Below are positions 1-8,591 of a stretch of 63,677 nt of DNA, one piece after another. Under the pieces are notes generated by a model. That model was not told the DNA's origin and did not search any database. It was given only the letters and a program-made list of their open reading frames with translations. Every line of letters begins with the position of its first letter. Position 1 is the first letter of the stretch. Location: contig NZ_RCIZ01000016.1 in NCBI RefSeq assembly GCF_003666685.1, forward strand, positions 1 to 63,677. Direction: 5' to 3'. The stretch is from Mesorhizobium sp. YM1C-6-2. GTDB lineage: Bacteria > Pseudomonadota > Alphaproteobacteria > Rhizobiales > Rhizobiaceae. The position numbers were made by a program, and so were the translations under genes.

Positions 1-157
1 CAGGCTCGCGACATGCATGGCGGCAACGGCATCCAGATCGAGTTCCACGTGATGCGCCACGCGCAGAACCTGGAGACGGTCAACACCTACGAGGGCACCC
101 ACGACGTCCACGCCCTCATCCTGGGACGCGCACAGACCGGCCTGCAGGCGTTCTTCT
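1..157. repeat. Terminal inverted repeat, left arm (gcdH 3' end)
   Basis: Bases 1-157 are the reverse complement of 63521-63677 apart from two substitutions (position 79 G versus C, position 111 C versus T in the same orientation). Identity stops exactly at the stop codon: TGA here, TAG in the other copy. The repeat is coding sequence, not a mobile-element end. Confidence 0.95.
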
Positions 158-159
158 GA
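1..159 (+). CDS. gcdH: Glutaryl-CoA dehydrogenase, C-terminal end (partial)
   Basis: The window opens inside this gene; only the last 52 residues and a TGA stop are present. The reading frame contains [19 protein letters not shown] and [17 protein letters not shown], which match the C-terminal helical domain of glutaryl-CoA dehydrogenases in the acyl-CoA dehydrogenase family. This enzyme converts glutaryl-CoA to crotonyl-CoA with FAD in lysine and tryptophan breakdown. The same 157 bases return inverted at the other end of the window with a TAG stop, so the genome has two copies of this 3' end or the contig was broken at a repeat. Family is clear; the upstream part cannot be judged. Confidence 0.85.
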   Translation, partial: QARDMHGGNGIQIEFHVMRHAQNLETVNTYEGTHDVHALILGRAQTGLQAFF

Positions 160-171
160 GAAGGACGGCCG

Positions 172-1278
172 CTAGGTGGAGCAGCTAAAGACCGGCTCGC
201 CAAGCGCCAGCCGGTCGACCTCCACGCCAAGGCCCGGCCCCTCCGGCAGCCACATCCGTCCGCCGGCGATCCTGAAATCGGCCTTGGCGTTCGACACCGT
301 CACCCAGTTGTGGAAGTCGACCGTATGCTGCCTGAGCCCCTCCGGCGTCGACAGCAGCAGGCCCGAATAGGCAGCGGTGTCGATCTCGGCGCCGCCGGTA
401 TCCTCGATGGTGATCTTCAGGTTTCGCGCGACGGCGACATCGCGGATCAGCCGCGCCTTTGTCAGGCCGCCGACACGCGCGAGCTTGATGGTGATGCCGT
501 CGACCAGCGAGTCGCCAAGCGCACGCAGCAGCGCATCGACACTGTCGATCGTCTCGTCGAGGATGAGCGGCCGGTCGCATGCCTGGCGGATCGCCAGGTT
601 CTCCTCATAGGTCGCGCAGGGTTGCTCCAGCGCATAGTCGATGGCGCGCGTCGCGGCGAGAAACTGCCTCGTCTCGGCCGTGCCCCAACTGCCATTGGCG
701 TCGCAGAACAGCACGGTGTCCGAAGGGACGGCGGCGCGCACCGCCTCCAGCCGCTCGATATCCTCGCGCACGTCGAGGCCGACCTTCACCTGCAGGCGGC
801 GGTAGCCCTCGGCGATGTATTTGCGGGCACGCGTCGCCATTGCCTCCGGCATCTCCTGCGCCAGCGAGCGGTAGAGCGGCACGCTGTCCCCTTCCCCGCC
901 GCCGGTCATCGTCGCCAGCGACAGGCCGCTTCGCCTGCCGGCGAGGTCCCACAGCGCCATATCGACCGCGGATTTGGCATAGGGATGCCCCTTGAGCAGT
1001 AGATCCATGCGCCGGCTGATCGCATCGATGCCGGCTGCCTTCTCGCCGATCAGCTTCGGCGCCAGCTCGCGCATCGCCGCCCTCGCCCCTTCGGCGAAGG
1101 CCGGATCGTAGAAGCTTCCAAGCGGCGCCATTTCGCCGTAACCGGCAGCGCCGTCGCCTGTGACTATCTCCACGATGGTCGAGTCGAAACCCTCGGCGCT
1201 GCGCCCGCCCGAGCAGCGGTAGGTGCCGTCGCGAAACGGCTGCCACTGCCTGAAGAGGCTGATGCTGGTGATCGTCAT
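172..1278 (-). CDS. Enolase-superfamily enzyme (MLE subgroup, dehydratase/epimerase-like)
   Basis: A 368-residue mandelate racemase/muconate lactonizing enzyme family protein. Barrel metal ligands are visible as D193 in CDANGSW, E218 in LEQP and D241 in LDETID, and the lysine ending strand six is K265 in ITIKLARVGG. The strand-two motif is usually KxK in this subgroup but reads QVK here (Q163, K165). Such enzymes abstract an alpha proton from a carboxylate and then racemize, epimerize or eliminate. Overall look recalls the rhizobial and roseobacterial hydroxyproline-type dehydratases, but no hydroxyproline genes lie next to it, so the substrate is open. It ends 12 bases after the gcdH stop, convergent to it, and has a divergent cupin gene upstream. 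Confidence 0.75.
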   Translation of the reverse strand: MTITSISLFRQWQPFRDGTYRCSGGRSAEGFDSTIVEIVTGDGAAGYGEMAPLGSFYDPAFAEGARAAMRELAPKLIGEKAAGIDAISRRMDLLLKGHPYAKSAVDMALWDLAGRRSGLSLATMTGGGEGDSVPLYRSLAQEMPEAMATRARKYIAEGYRRLQVKVGLDVREDIERLEAVRAAVPSDTVLFCDANGSWGTAETRQFLAATRAIDYALEQPCATYEENLAIRQACDRPLILDETIDSVDALLRALGDSLVDGITIKLARVGGLTKARLIRDVAVARNLKITIEDTGGAEIDTAAYSGLLLSTPEGLRQHTVDFHNWVTVSNAKADFRIAGGRMWLPEGPGLGVEVDRLALGEPVFSCST

Positions 1279-1498
1279 CCCTGTCCGCTCCCGTTGGCGA
1301 CCGCAAGCTAGCCGGTTTCGCCGCCAGGCGGAGCAAGGGAAACGTCGGGCGACCGCGTCGCATTCGTGACAGGCGCGCCCCGAACTGGTCCGGCCAGACT
1401 GTTTCAGAGAGCTGATACGATTCCGGCCCCGCTCGCTGTCGAACCGTTACAGCCCGGCCCTACTCCTATCCATGCAAGGAATCTGGAGGAACAAAGTG

Positions 1499-1978
1499 AT
1501 GAACATGCATGCGCCGGCGGCGACTTCGGGTGAACTGTTCTGGTTCAAGGGCACGCTGGTGAATGTGCGCCTTTCGTGGAATGCGGGCGAGGATCGTGTC
1601 AGCGTCGTCGAGCACTATATGCCTTACGGCGAGTCCCCGCCGCTGCACATCCACCGCAACGAGGACGAGGTCTTCCACATCCTGGAAGGCTCGATGCTCA
1701 TCCACATCGACGGCAAGCAATCGATCGCCCATGCAGGCGAGACGGTGCTGGCGCCCAAGGGCAAGCCGCATTCGTTCCGGGTCGAATCGCCGGAGGGCGC
1801 GCGCTGCCTGACGATCACCTCCGGCGGCGATTTCGAGACCATGATCCGGGAAATGGGCGAGCCGGCGCTCAGCGCCGGGCTCCCGCCGCCCGTCGAACCG
1901 ACGCCGGCGATGATCGCGGCGCTGACGGAGGCCTGCGCGAGAAACGGCATCGACATCATCGGGGCCCCGCTATCCTGA
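1499..1978 (+). CDS. Single-domain cupin protein
   Basis: A 159-residue protein with one double-stranded beta-helix cupin domain. The metal-site motif is seen in PLHIHRNEDEVFHILEG and the second histidine in GKPHSF, giving the usual two-His, Glu, His set. Start choice: GGAGGA at 1485-1490 sits eight bases before ATG 1499; an in-frame upstream ATG at 1472 precedes this ribosome site and is less likely. Resembles quercetin-2,3-dioxygenase-like small cupins, but the substrate cannot be told. The gene stands alone with a strong hairpin directly behind it. Confidence 0.8.
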   Translation: MNMHAPAATSGELFWFKGTLVNVRLSWNAGEDRVSVVEHYMPYGESPPLHIHRNEDEVFHILEGSMLIHIDGKQSIAHAGETVLAPKGKPHSFRVESPEGARCLTITSGGDFETMIREMGEPALSAGLPPPVEPTPAMIAALTEACARNGIDIIGAPLS

Positions 1979-2005
1979 GCCGTGCTTGGGCGGCAAAGGG
2001 TGAAG

Positions 2006-2038
2006 GTGGGCGAGACGTCCCCTAAACGTCTCGCCCAC
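2006..2038. terminator. Rho-independent-type hairpin after the cupin gene
   Basis: Perfect 13-base inverted repeat GTGGGCGAGACGT / ACGTCTCGCCCAC with a 7-base loop, followed by a short TT only. It lies 27 bases after the cupin stop and 83 bases before kbl, so it should separate the two transcripts. Confidence 0.75.
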
Positions 2039-2121
2039 TTGCGTTCCGGTCGCCTTTTTCATGGATTTTTCGGCCGCGCCGCGCGACAGTCCCTGCGGTT
2101 TCAATCCAGGGCAGACTGCCG

Positions 2122-3309
2122 ATGAGCAATCCATTCCTCAACCACATCTCGTCCGAGCTGGAAGGGCTGAAGGCTGCCGGCCTCTATAAGTCGGAACGGG
2201 TGATCGCCTCCCCGCAATCGGCCGAGATCGAGGTCTCCGGCCGAAAGCTGTTGAACTTCTGCGCCAACAACTATCTCGGCCTCGCCGACAGCGACGAGCT
2301 GCGCGATGCGGCCAAGGCCGCGCTCGACCGCTACGGCTACGGCATGGCCTCGGTGCGTTTCATCTGCGGCACGCAGGAGGAGCACAAGCAGCTCGAGGCC
2401 AGGATCTCCGGCTTCCTCGGCATGGAGGACACGATCCTCTACGGCTCATGCTTCGACGCCAATGGCGGCCTGTTCGAGACGCTGCTGTCCGAGGAAGACG
2501 CTATCATCTCCGACGCGCTCAACCACGCCTCGATCATCGACGGCGTCCGCCTCTCCAAGGCCAAGCGCTTCCGCTATGCCAACAACGACATGGCCGCCCT
2601 CGAGGAAGAATTGAAGAGGGCCGAAGGCAGCCGGTTCAAGCTGATCGCCACCGACGGCGTCTTTTCCATGGACGGCATCATCGCCGATCTCCGGGGCGTC
2701 TGCGATCTTGCGGAGAGATACGGCGCGATGGTGATGGTGGACGACAGCCACGCGGTCGGCTTCATCGGCAGGCACGGGCGCGGCTCGGCCGAACATTGCG
2801 GCGTCGAAGGCCGCGTGGACATCATCACCGGCACGCTCGGCAAGGCGCTCGGCGGCGCGTCGGGCGGCTACACCTCGGGCAGGCGCCAGGTGGTCGACTG
2901 GCTGCGCCAGCGTTCCCGCCCCTATCTCTTCTCCAACACGCTGATGCCGGCCATAGCCGGCGCCTCGCTGAAGGTCTTCGACATCGTCGAGAGGGGCGAT
3001 GCGCTGCGCACGCGCCTCTATGAGAATGCGGCGCGCTTCCGCTCCGGGATGACGAAGCTCGGCTTCACGCTGGCGGGCGCCGATCATCCGATCATCCCGG
3101 TGATGCTCGGCGAAGCGACGCTGGCGCAGCAGATGGCGGAAAGGATGCTGGAGCGCGGCATCTATGTGATCGGCTTCTCCTTCCCCGTCGTGCCGAAGGG
3201 CCAGGCCAGGATCAGGACGCAGATGTCGGCGGCGCATTCGCCCGAAGACATCGACCTGGCGATCCACGCGTTCGGCGCGGTGGGCAAGGAACTGGCTATC
3301 ATCCGATAG
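2122..3309 (+). CDS. kbl: Glycine C-acetyltransferase (2-amino-3-ketobutyrate CoA ligase)
   Basis: A 395-residue PLP enzyme of the alpha-oxoamine synthase family, normal length for Kbl. It cleaves 2-amino-3-ketobutyrate with CoA to glycine and acetyl-CoA, the second step of threonine breakdown. The PLP lysine is K241 in [13 protein letters not shown], the aspartate that binds the pyridine nitrogen is in [11 protein letters not shown], and [13 protein letters not shown] is the typical N-terminal signature. Threonine dehydrogenase tdh lies 0.66 kb downstream on the same strand, but a gene on the opposite strand sits between them. The ribosome site is weak, so the start rests mainly on homology. 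Confidence 0.95.
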   Translation: MSNPFLNHISSELEGLKAAGLYKSERVIASPQSAEIEVSGRKLLNFCANNYLGLADSDELRDAAKAALDRYGYGMASVRFICGTQEEHKQLEARISGFLGMEDTILYGSCFDANGGLFETLLSEEDAIISDALNHASIIDGVRLSKAKRFRYANNDMAALEEELKRAEGSRFKLIATDGVFSMDGIIADLRGVCDLAERYGAMVMVDDSHAVGFIGRHGRGSAEHCGVEGRVDIITGTLGKALGGASGGYTSGRRQVVDWLRQRSRPYLFSNTLMPAIAGASLKVFDIVERGDALRTRLYENAARFRSGMTKLGFTLAGADHPIIPVMLGEATLAQQMAERMLERGIYVIGFSFPVVPKGQARIRTQMSAAHSPEDIDLAIHAFGAVGKELAIIR

Positions 3310-3311
3310 GC

Positions 3312-3863
3312 TCACCCCGAATGCAGGAAGACGACCTTGCGTTTGCTGGGATCGACAATCGCCACACCAATACGTCCATAGGCGTAGAAGCTGCCCGGCG
3401 AAGAGATTACCGAGTTGATGTAGGTCTCGATGCCCCTGTTGATCCGGATTCCGAAGCCATAGCGATTGAGATAGCCGGCAAGGTTGGCGCGTTTGCCCAG
3501 TTCGCCTTCCAAAACAGGGGTTGGCTTCCACTCGCCAAACATGTTGTGGCGGTCGCGGGGCGGCCGAGCCGCGCTGTCGAGCTGGTTGAGATATGCGGCA
3601 CCGCTCGCAGAAGTGGCCCGAGCGGCTTCTTCAGGCAACGCGTAGATAATGACGGAGGTTTCGTTGCCTCCCGGTCCGAAGCCCCAGCTCTCCTGCTCGG
3701 CATAGCTGATCCACCAAACGCCGAGATCCTCGGGGATCAGCCAGAGCCGGAAACGATGTTCGAGAACCTTCCAGGCAATTATCGGCGCAACAATCAGGAT
3801 GAGCACCACGGGAAGGCAGCCAACCCGCCGCCGTCGCTTCTTGACTTGAACTTTGTCTGTCAT
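3312..3863 (-). CDS. Orphan single-pass membrane protein between kbl and tdh
   Basis: A 183-residue protein I do not recognise. From the chosen ATG at 3863 it begins with a short basic stretch (KVQVKKRRRRV), then one hydrophobic segment around residues 14-32 (VLILIVAPIIAW), then a soluble part rich in Tyr, Gly and Asn, so an N-in anchored periplasmic protein is likely. The open frame continues upstream but that part lacks protein-like character. Its stop lies two bases from the kbl stop (convergent) and its start is divergent to tdh. GC is lower than in its neighbours, which fits a later insertion between kbl and tdh. Confidence 0.6.
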   Translation of the reverse strand: MTDKVQVKKRRRRVGCLPVVLILIVAPIIAWKVLEHRFRLWLIPEDLGVWWISYAEQESWGFGPGGNETSVIIYALPEEAARATSASGAAYLNQLDSAARPPRDRHNMFGEWKPTPVLEGELGKRANLAGYLNRYGFGIRINRGIETYINSVISSPGSFYAYGRIGVAIVDPSKRKVVFLHSG

Positions 3864-3966
3864 GCACCGGCATTCCGTTCGCCGCTTCGCGGGGGTAAGT
3901 AATATAAGCGGGCTTCTGCTGGGTTTCGCAGATCGGCCGAATTGAATCGATTGGTTGGAGTTTTTC

Positions 3967-5001
3967 ATGTCCAACATGATGCGCGCGCTGGTGAAGGCGC
4001 GGCCCGAGCCGGGCATCTGGATGGAAGAGGTGCCGGTGCCGGAGATCGGCCCCAACGACGTGCTGATCAAGGTCAGGAAGACCGCGATCTGCGGCACCGA
4101 CGTCCACATCTACAACTGGGACCAGTGGGCGCAGAAGACGGTGCCGGTGCCGATGGTGACGGGCCATGAGTTCGTCGGCACGGTCGCCGACTTCGGCGCG
4201 GCGGTGACCGAATACAAGGTCGGCCAGCGCGTCTCCGGCGAGGGCCATATCGTCTGCGGCCACTGCCGCAACTGCCGCGCCGGGCGCGGCCATCTCTGCC
4301 GCAACACGCAAGGCGTCGGCGTCAACCGGCCGGGCGCCTTCGGCGAATACGTCGCCATCCCGCAGCACAATGTGGTGCCGATCCCCCACGACATTCCCGA
4401 CGAGATCGCGGCTATCTTCGATCCGCTCGGCAACGCCGTGCACACGGCGCTGTCCTTCGACCTCGTCGGCGAGGATGTGCTGGTCACCGGCGCCGGGCCG
4501 ATCGGCATCATGGGCGCGCTGGTCGCGCAGGTCGTCGGCGCGCGAAAGGTCGTCATCACCGACATCAATCCGAACCGGCTGGCGCTGGCGAAGAAGCTCG
4601 GCGTCCATCACGTGGTCGACGCCTCGAAAGAAAACCTGCGCGATGTCATGCGCCAGGAAGGCATGCGCGAGGGCTTCGACGTCGGCCTCGAAATGTCGGG
4701 GTCGGCCAACGCCTTCCGCGACATGATCGACACGATGAACAATGGCGGCAAGATCGCCATCCTCGGCATCGCGCCGACCGGCTTCGAGATCGACTGGAAC
4801 AAGGTCATCTTCAAGATGCTGCATCTCAAGGGCATCTACGGCCGCGAGATGTTCGAGACCTGGTACAAGATGATCGCGCTGGTGCAGGGGCCGCTCGACG
4901 TCTCGGGTCTCATCACCCACCGCATCGGCGTCGACGACTACATCTCCGGCTTCGAGGCGATGAAGTCGGGCAATTCCGGAAAGGTCGTGATGGACTGGTG
5001 A
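3967..5001 (+). CDS. tdh: L-threonine 3-dehydrogenase
   Basis: A 344-residue zinc-dependent medium-chain dehydrogenase oxidising L-threonine to 2-amino-3-ketobutyrate with NAD+, feeding Kbl. Catalytic zinc ligands are C42 in TAICGTDVH and H67-E68 in VTGHEF; the structural zinc is held by C97, C100, C103 and C111 in [15 protein letters not shown]. The Rossmann glycine motif is [10 protein letters not shown]. Close similarity to E. coli Tdh through [13 protein letters not shown] and [15 protein letters not shown] 3967 follows TTGGAG at a good distance; the upstream in-frame TTG at 3955 overlaps that ribosome site and was rejected. Confidence 0.97.
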   Translation: MSNMMRALVKARPEPGIWMEEVPVPEIGPNDVLIKVRKTAICGTDVHIYNWDQWAQKTVPVPMVTGHEFVGTVADFGAAVTEYKVGQRVSGEGHIVCGHCRNCRAGRGHLCRNTQGVGVNRPGAFGEYVAIPQHNVVPIPHDIPDEIAAIFDPLGNAVHTALSFDLVGEDVLVTGAGPIGIMGALVAQVVGARKVVITDINPNRLALAKKLGVHHVVDASKENLRDVMRQEGMREGFDVGLEMSGSANAFRDMIDTMNNGGKIAILGIAPTGFEIDWNKVIFKMLHLKGIYGREMFETWYKMIALVQGPLDVSGLITHRIGVDDYISGFEAMKSGNSGKVVMDW

Positions 5002-5010
5002 GCGGCGCGG

Positions 5011-5685
5011 CTAGCTCATCCGCTCGCCTGCCTTCTTCCAGTTGACGCGCCCCGCCAGCACCGCGGCCACATGCTCGGCCTTGCGGTTCTCGTAGTCGAG
5101 ATAATAGGCGTGCTCCCAGACGTCGATGCCGACGAGCGGCGTCTGGCCGTCCGGCAGCGGGTTGCCGGCATCCTGATAGGGTTTCACGGCGAGCTTGCCG
5201 CCATCGGACACCAGCCACACCCAGCCGGTGCCGAAGACATTGTTGGCCTCCTTGCCGAAAGCGTCGAACAGCCCCTTTTCGTCGCCGAAATCGCGCGCGA
5301 CAGCCTCGGCGAACGCCCCTTCCGGCGCGGCCGGGCCGCCGTCGAACTGGTCCCAGTAGAAGACGTGGTTCCAGGCCTGCGCCGCCTGGTTGAAGATTTT
5401 GTCGTCGCCGCCCTTCTTCGACGCCACGACCACCTCCTCAAGCTGCATATCGGCATAGGGGGTGCCCGGCGCGAGTTCGTTCAGCTTGTCGAAATAGCCC
5501 TTGTGGTGCTTGCCGTAGTGCAGCCCCACCGTGCGCGCCGAGATCTGCGGCGCCAGCGCATCCTCGGCATAGGGCAGCGGCGGCTGCTCGAAGGGCGCCG
5601 CGGCACGGGCGACATGGGGCTTGAACATGGCGGAGGCGGCTGCGGCGGCGCCAAGCGCCAGTGTCGTGCGGCGGGTGATCAGCAT
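5011..5685 (-). CDS. Exported iron/manganese superoxide dismutase (Tat-type signal)
   Basis: A 224-residue superoxide dismutase of the Fe/Mn family. Metal ligands are H56 (LHYGKHH), H107 (AWNHVFYW), D188 and H192 (DVWEHAYY). Q103 in AAQAWNH occupies the place of the active-site Gln of iron-type enzymes. Unlike cytoplasmic SodB it has about 30 extra N-terminal residues, TRRTTLALG followed by an Ala-rich stretch and AxA-like end near residue 30, which looks like a twin-arginine signal, so folded metal-loaded enzyme is probably exported to the periplasm. A perfect EcfG-type promoter lies 33 bases upstream, so general-stress control is likely. Convergent with tdh. Confidence 0.92.
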   Translation of the reverse strand: MLITRRTTLALGAAAAASAMFKPHVARAAAPFEQPPLPYAEDALAPQISARTVGLHYGKHHKGYFDKLNELAPGTPYADMQLEEVVVASKKGGDDKIFNQAAQAWNHVFYWDQFDGGPAAPEGAFAEAVARDFGDEKGLFDAFGKEANNVFGTGWVWLVSDGGKLAVKPYQDAGNPLPDGQTPLVGIDVWEHAYYLDYENRKAEHVAAVLAGRVNWKKAGERMS

Positions 5686-5717
5686 GGCGAAGTCCTTTCG
5701 TCCTCGTGTGAGATCCG

Positions 5718-5742
5718 AACGAAGGCGCGTCCCTAACGTTCC
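5718..5742 (-). promoter_or_regulatory. EcfG-type general stress promoter of the superoxide dismutase gene
   Basis: On the minus strand GGAAC (5742-5738), exactly 16 bases, then CGTT (5721-5718). This equals the consensus recognised by EcfG-family sigma factors of Alphaproteobacteria. Predicted start of transcription is near 5711, giving a leader of about 25 bases that contains GAAAGGA before the ATG at 5685. Confidence 0.75.
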
Positions 5743-5764
5743 CCGCTGCTCGCGAGATTGTGCA

Positions 5765-6205
5765 TCACTCGCACTGGAAGCGGCTCAGCGCCCAATCCTT
5801 GGATGTCGAGATCATGTCCGCGATGCGCCAGCGGCCGCCGATATCCTTGAGTTGCCACTGCACCGCCTGTTCCTCACCCTCGGCCATGAACTTCGCCAGC
5901 ACCGTCGCTTCGTTGCCGCTCACGATCTCTTCGAGCTTCAGCGTGCTGGCGATCTCGGCCGGATCGTAATTGGTGTCGTTGAACGGCAACGCCGGGTCCA
6001 GGCAGCCCACCTCGCCGCCCTGCCGGATCGCGTCGTTCTGGTTCAGCACCTTGCGCGCCGGATCGATGAAGTGCCCGCGCGCCGATTGCTCGAGTTCGAG
6101 CCCCGGCTGCAGGTAGAATGGCCTCACCACCTCGCTTGGCTCCCCGGCCAGCGCAGGCGAGCCCAAGACCGTCAAAAACACGATTGCAAACAGCGGCGCG
6201 GCCAT
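5765..6205 (-). CDS. Exported small protein, DUF3828-like
   Basis: A 146-residue protein beginning MAAPLFAIVFLTVLGSPALA, a clear Sec signal peptide. The mature part (VVRPFYLQPG, NQNDAIRQGGEVGCLDPALPFNDTNYDP, then WQLKDIGGRWRIADM) resembles DUF3828-type NTF2-like periplasmic proteins, though I cannot confirm the family. Start at 6205 was chosen because GGGAGGGG lies two bases before the ATG; the open frame extends upstream without a ribosome site. Stop lies 79 bases from the superoxide dismutase start on the same strand; that dismutase has its own promoter, so co-transcription is not required. Confidence 0.7.
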   Translation of the reverse strand: MAAPLFAIVFLTVLGSPALAGEPSEVVRPFYLQPGLELEQSARGHFIDPARKVLNQNDAIRQGGEVGCLDPALPFNDTNYDPAEIASTLKLEEIVSGNEATVLAKFMAEGEEQAVQWQLKDIGGRWRIADMISTSKDWALSRFQCE

Positions 6206-6380
6206 GACCCCTCCCAAGCAACCCCACCGGCCTGTACCACAATTTCCGCTTTCGATGAAATCCTTGGACGTCCCCACTGAAATTCATGCGGCGGGCTGAT
6301 CTCGCCAATGTCCGGCAGGACAGATGCGGCCTATCCCGTCCTATGCTAGGTTCGGGCGTCTCCAGTTGCGGAGGGGCAAT

Positions 6381-7949
6381 GTGGATACGGATGTCCTGAT
6401 CGTCGGCGCCGGCCCGACCGGCCTCATGCTTGCCAACCAGCTCGTGCGGCGCGGCGTCGATGTGGAGATCATCGATCGCCACAGCGGCCCGGCCCAGCAG
6501 AGCCGTGCGCTCGGCGTCCAGGCCCGCACGCTGGAGATCTATGCCCAGCTCGGTATCGCCGACCGCGCGCTGGAACTGGGCAAGAAGGGCGCCGGCGCCA
6601 CCTTGTGGGCGCAGGGCCGCCGCATGGCGCATGTCCCGCTCGGCGACGCCGGTGGCGGCGTCACGCCCTATCCCTACATCCTCGTGCTCGGCCAGGACGA
6701 CAATGAGCTTATCATGGGCGAGAAGCTCGCCGCGCTCGGCGTCCGCGTCCAGTGGAACACCGAGCTGGTGGATCTCGTCCAGCATCCCGACCATGTCTCG
6801 GCGACGCTGAAGCTGCCCGACGGTTCGAGCCGCACCGTAATGGCTACCTTTGCTGCCGGCTGCGACGGAGCCCACAGCGCCGTTCGAAAGCTCTCCGGCA
6901 TCGAGTTCCCCGGCGCGCCCTACGAGCACGTCTTCTTCGTCGCCGATATCGAGATGACAGGCACGATGGCGCCCGAACAGGTCAATGTCTATCTCTGGCG
7001 GACGGGTTTTCATCTGCTTTTCCCGATGCGCGGCACCGACCACTGGCGCATCGTCGGCATCGTCCCGCCAGAGCTTCGCGACCGGAACGATCTCGCGCTC
7101 GACGCCGTCCTGCCATCGCTGCGCGAGGAGGCGGGCGACAATCTCGTGATCAAGAGGTGCAGCTGGTTTTCGGCCTATCGCATCCATCATCGCGCCGCCG
7201 AGCGTTTTCGCGACCGCCGCGCCTTCATCCTGGGCGATGCCGCCCACATACACAGCCCGGTCGGCGCGCAAGGGATGAACACCGGCCTGCAGGACGCCTA
7301 CAACCTCGCCTGGAAGCTGGCGCTGGTCGTCAAGGGCGAGGCCAGGCCCGACCTCCTCGACAGCTATCACGAGGAACGCCACCCCGTCGCGGAAAGGTTG
7401 CTCAAGACCACCGACAACGGCTTCAAGCTCGTCGTTTCCGACAGCCATCTGGCCGGGCTGATGCGCACCAAGATCCTCGCCCGCATCGCCGCCTTCGCGA
7501 TGTCGAACGAGCGTATCCAGCAGTACGCTTTCCGCATCGTGTCGCAGACCGGGATCAACTACCGCAGGAGTTCGCTTTCGAAGGCCCTCGACGCCCTGCC
7601 CTTCGAAGGACCGCATTGCGGCGACCGCTTCCCCTGGCTCCACCTCAGGCTACAGGCACACGGCACGGTCGAGGACACGTTTCGCGCCTTCGACGATCTT
7701 CATTTCCACCTCGTCGCCCTCGGTCAACCCGCGCCGAATTCGACCGATCTTGGCTATGGCGACATCGTCCGGACCTGGACAATTCCCTCCGACCCGGACA
7801 ACGACGCCGAACTCGCCCGTGTCGGCATCCCGCAGCCGTCATTCTATCTGATCCGGCCCGACGGCCATGTCGGCCTTTGCGGAAAGGTCGTCGACCTGCC
7901 GGCCATCCGGCAATACCTGGCCGGGTCAATCGGCCTCCGAGCCGCGTGA
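6381..7949 (+). CDS. FAD-dependent aromatic hydroxylase-like monooxygenase
   Basis: A 522-residue flavoprotein of the PHBH/TfdB/PheA group. It shows the dinucleotide motif VLIVGAGPTGLMLANQL at the N-terminus, the middle motif AGCDGAHSAVR, and the FAD ribityl motif ILGDAAHIHSPVGAQGMNTG. The last 150 residues look like the thioredoxin-fold dimerisation domain of phenol-type hydroxylases (FYLIRPDGHVGLCG). It should use NAD(P)H and O2 to hydroxylate an aromatic or similar substrate; the substrate is unknown and no aromatic ring-cleavage genes are close. GTG 6381 is chosen because GGAGGGG ends four bases earlier; an upstream in-frame ATG at 6324 lies before that site. Confidence 0.85.
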   Translation: MDTDVLIVGAGPTGLMLANQLVRRGVDVEIIDRHSGPAQQSRALGVQARTLEIYAQLGIADRALELGKKGAGATLWAQGRRMAHVPLGDAGGGVTPYPYILVLGQDDNELIMGEKLAALGVRVQWNTELVDLVQHPDHVSATLKLPDGSSRTVMATFAAGCDGAHSAVRKLSGIEFPGAPYEHVFFVADIEMTGTMAPEQVNVYLWRTGFHLLFPMRGTDHWRIVGIVPPELRDRNDLALDAVLPSLREEAGDNLVIKRCSWFSAYRIHHRAAERFRDRRAFILGDAAHIHSPVGAQGMNTGLQDAYNLAWKLALVVKGEARPDLLDSYHEERHPVAERLLKTTDNGFKLVVSDSHLAGLMRTKILARIAAFAMSNERIQQYAFRIVSQTGINYRRSSLSKALDALPFEGPHCGDRFPWLHLRLQAHGTVEDTFRAFDDLHFHLVALGQPAPNSTDLGYGDIVRTWTIPSDPDNDAELARVGIPQPSFYLIRPDGHVGLCGKVVDLPAIRQYLAGSIGLRAA

Positions 7950-8026
7950 AGGAAATTGATAACCTTTGCCACACGTTGCTTCGAGACGTCCTTGAAGGCC
8001 GGAGGCCAAGGCAGCTACGTTTGTTC

Positions 8027-8491
8027 ATGCGCCTTCACATAGCCGCCTTCGCCGCCGTCGTTCTGGCAACCTTCCCGAGCCTGGCCTATTCCGGTGACGG
8101 CAAGCCCACCGCGCACGTCGTGCTGGCGGCGACCGGCAATTTTGGCCCGCAGACGCTCGCCTTGATCAATTCCTACAGGAAGAGCCGCGGCCTCTCGCCG
8201 CTTGTTCCCAATGGCACGCTGCAGGCCCTGGCCCGGCAGCACAGCCGGTATCAGGCGACGAGGAACAGGCTCAGCCACGATGGCTTCCGGCAGAGATCGG
8301 CTGCGGCAAGGGCGGCCGGGATCAGCATCGTGTGCGCGGAAAACGTCGGCCAAAAATATCGAAGCGCACAAAGCCTTTTTGCGGGATGGAAGAACTCCCC
8401 GGGCCACCGGAGGAATTTGCTTCGGCCCAAGCTGCGCTACGCCGGGGTTTCCGTGGTCGGCGATTTCGCGACGTTCTTCGCCTGCGAGTAA
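8027..8491 (+). CDS. Secreted CAP-domain (SCP/YkwD-like) protein
   Basis: A 154-residue protein with a signal peptide (MRLHIAAFAAVVLATFPSLAYS) and a CAP domain. The family pattern is visible in LALINSYRKSRGLSPL, LQALARQHSRYQATRNRLSHDGF, ENVGQ, GWKNSPGHRRNLL and YAGVSVVGDFATFFACE, including the histidines and glutamate expected in the CAP cavity. Bacterial single-domain CAP proteins are secreted and poorly understood. It follows the monooxygenase by 77 bases on the same strand; no strong ribosome site is seen in front of ATG 8027, so the start is set by the signal peptide. Confidence 0.85.
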   Translation: MRLHIAAFAAVVLATFPSLAYSGDGKPTAHVVLAATGNFGPQTLALINSYRKSRGLSPLVPNGTLQALARQHSRYQATRNRLSHDGFRQRSAAARAAGISIVCAENVGQKYRSAQSLFAGWKNSPGHRRNLLRPKLRYAGVSVVGDFATFFACE

Positions 8492-8579
8492 GGCCCTAGG
8501 GACTACGGGCCGAGTGGCTGACGCGGCAACATCATGTGATCTGCCGTAACCGACCGGTCGCCGGCCGGCCGAATCCCTG

Positions 8580-8585
8580 TATAAT
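8580..8585 (+). promoter_or_regulatory. Perfect TATAAT -10 box just before mutL
   Basis: TATAAT ends six bases before the mutL ATG at 8592, so the transcript would start at or next to the start codon. No Shine-Dalgarno-like run exists in front of the ATG and no clear TTGACA-like -35 lies 16-18 bases upstream. A leaderless mRNA is suggested. Confidence 0.45.
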
Positions 8586-8591
8586 CGCCGC

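Noticed and set aside
3631..4920. Open frame of 429 codons on the minus strand opposite tdh
   Set aside because: It lies in the shadow of the clear tdh gene; its composition is that of antisense GC-rich codons (many His, Asp, Arg, Val) and has no domain.
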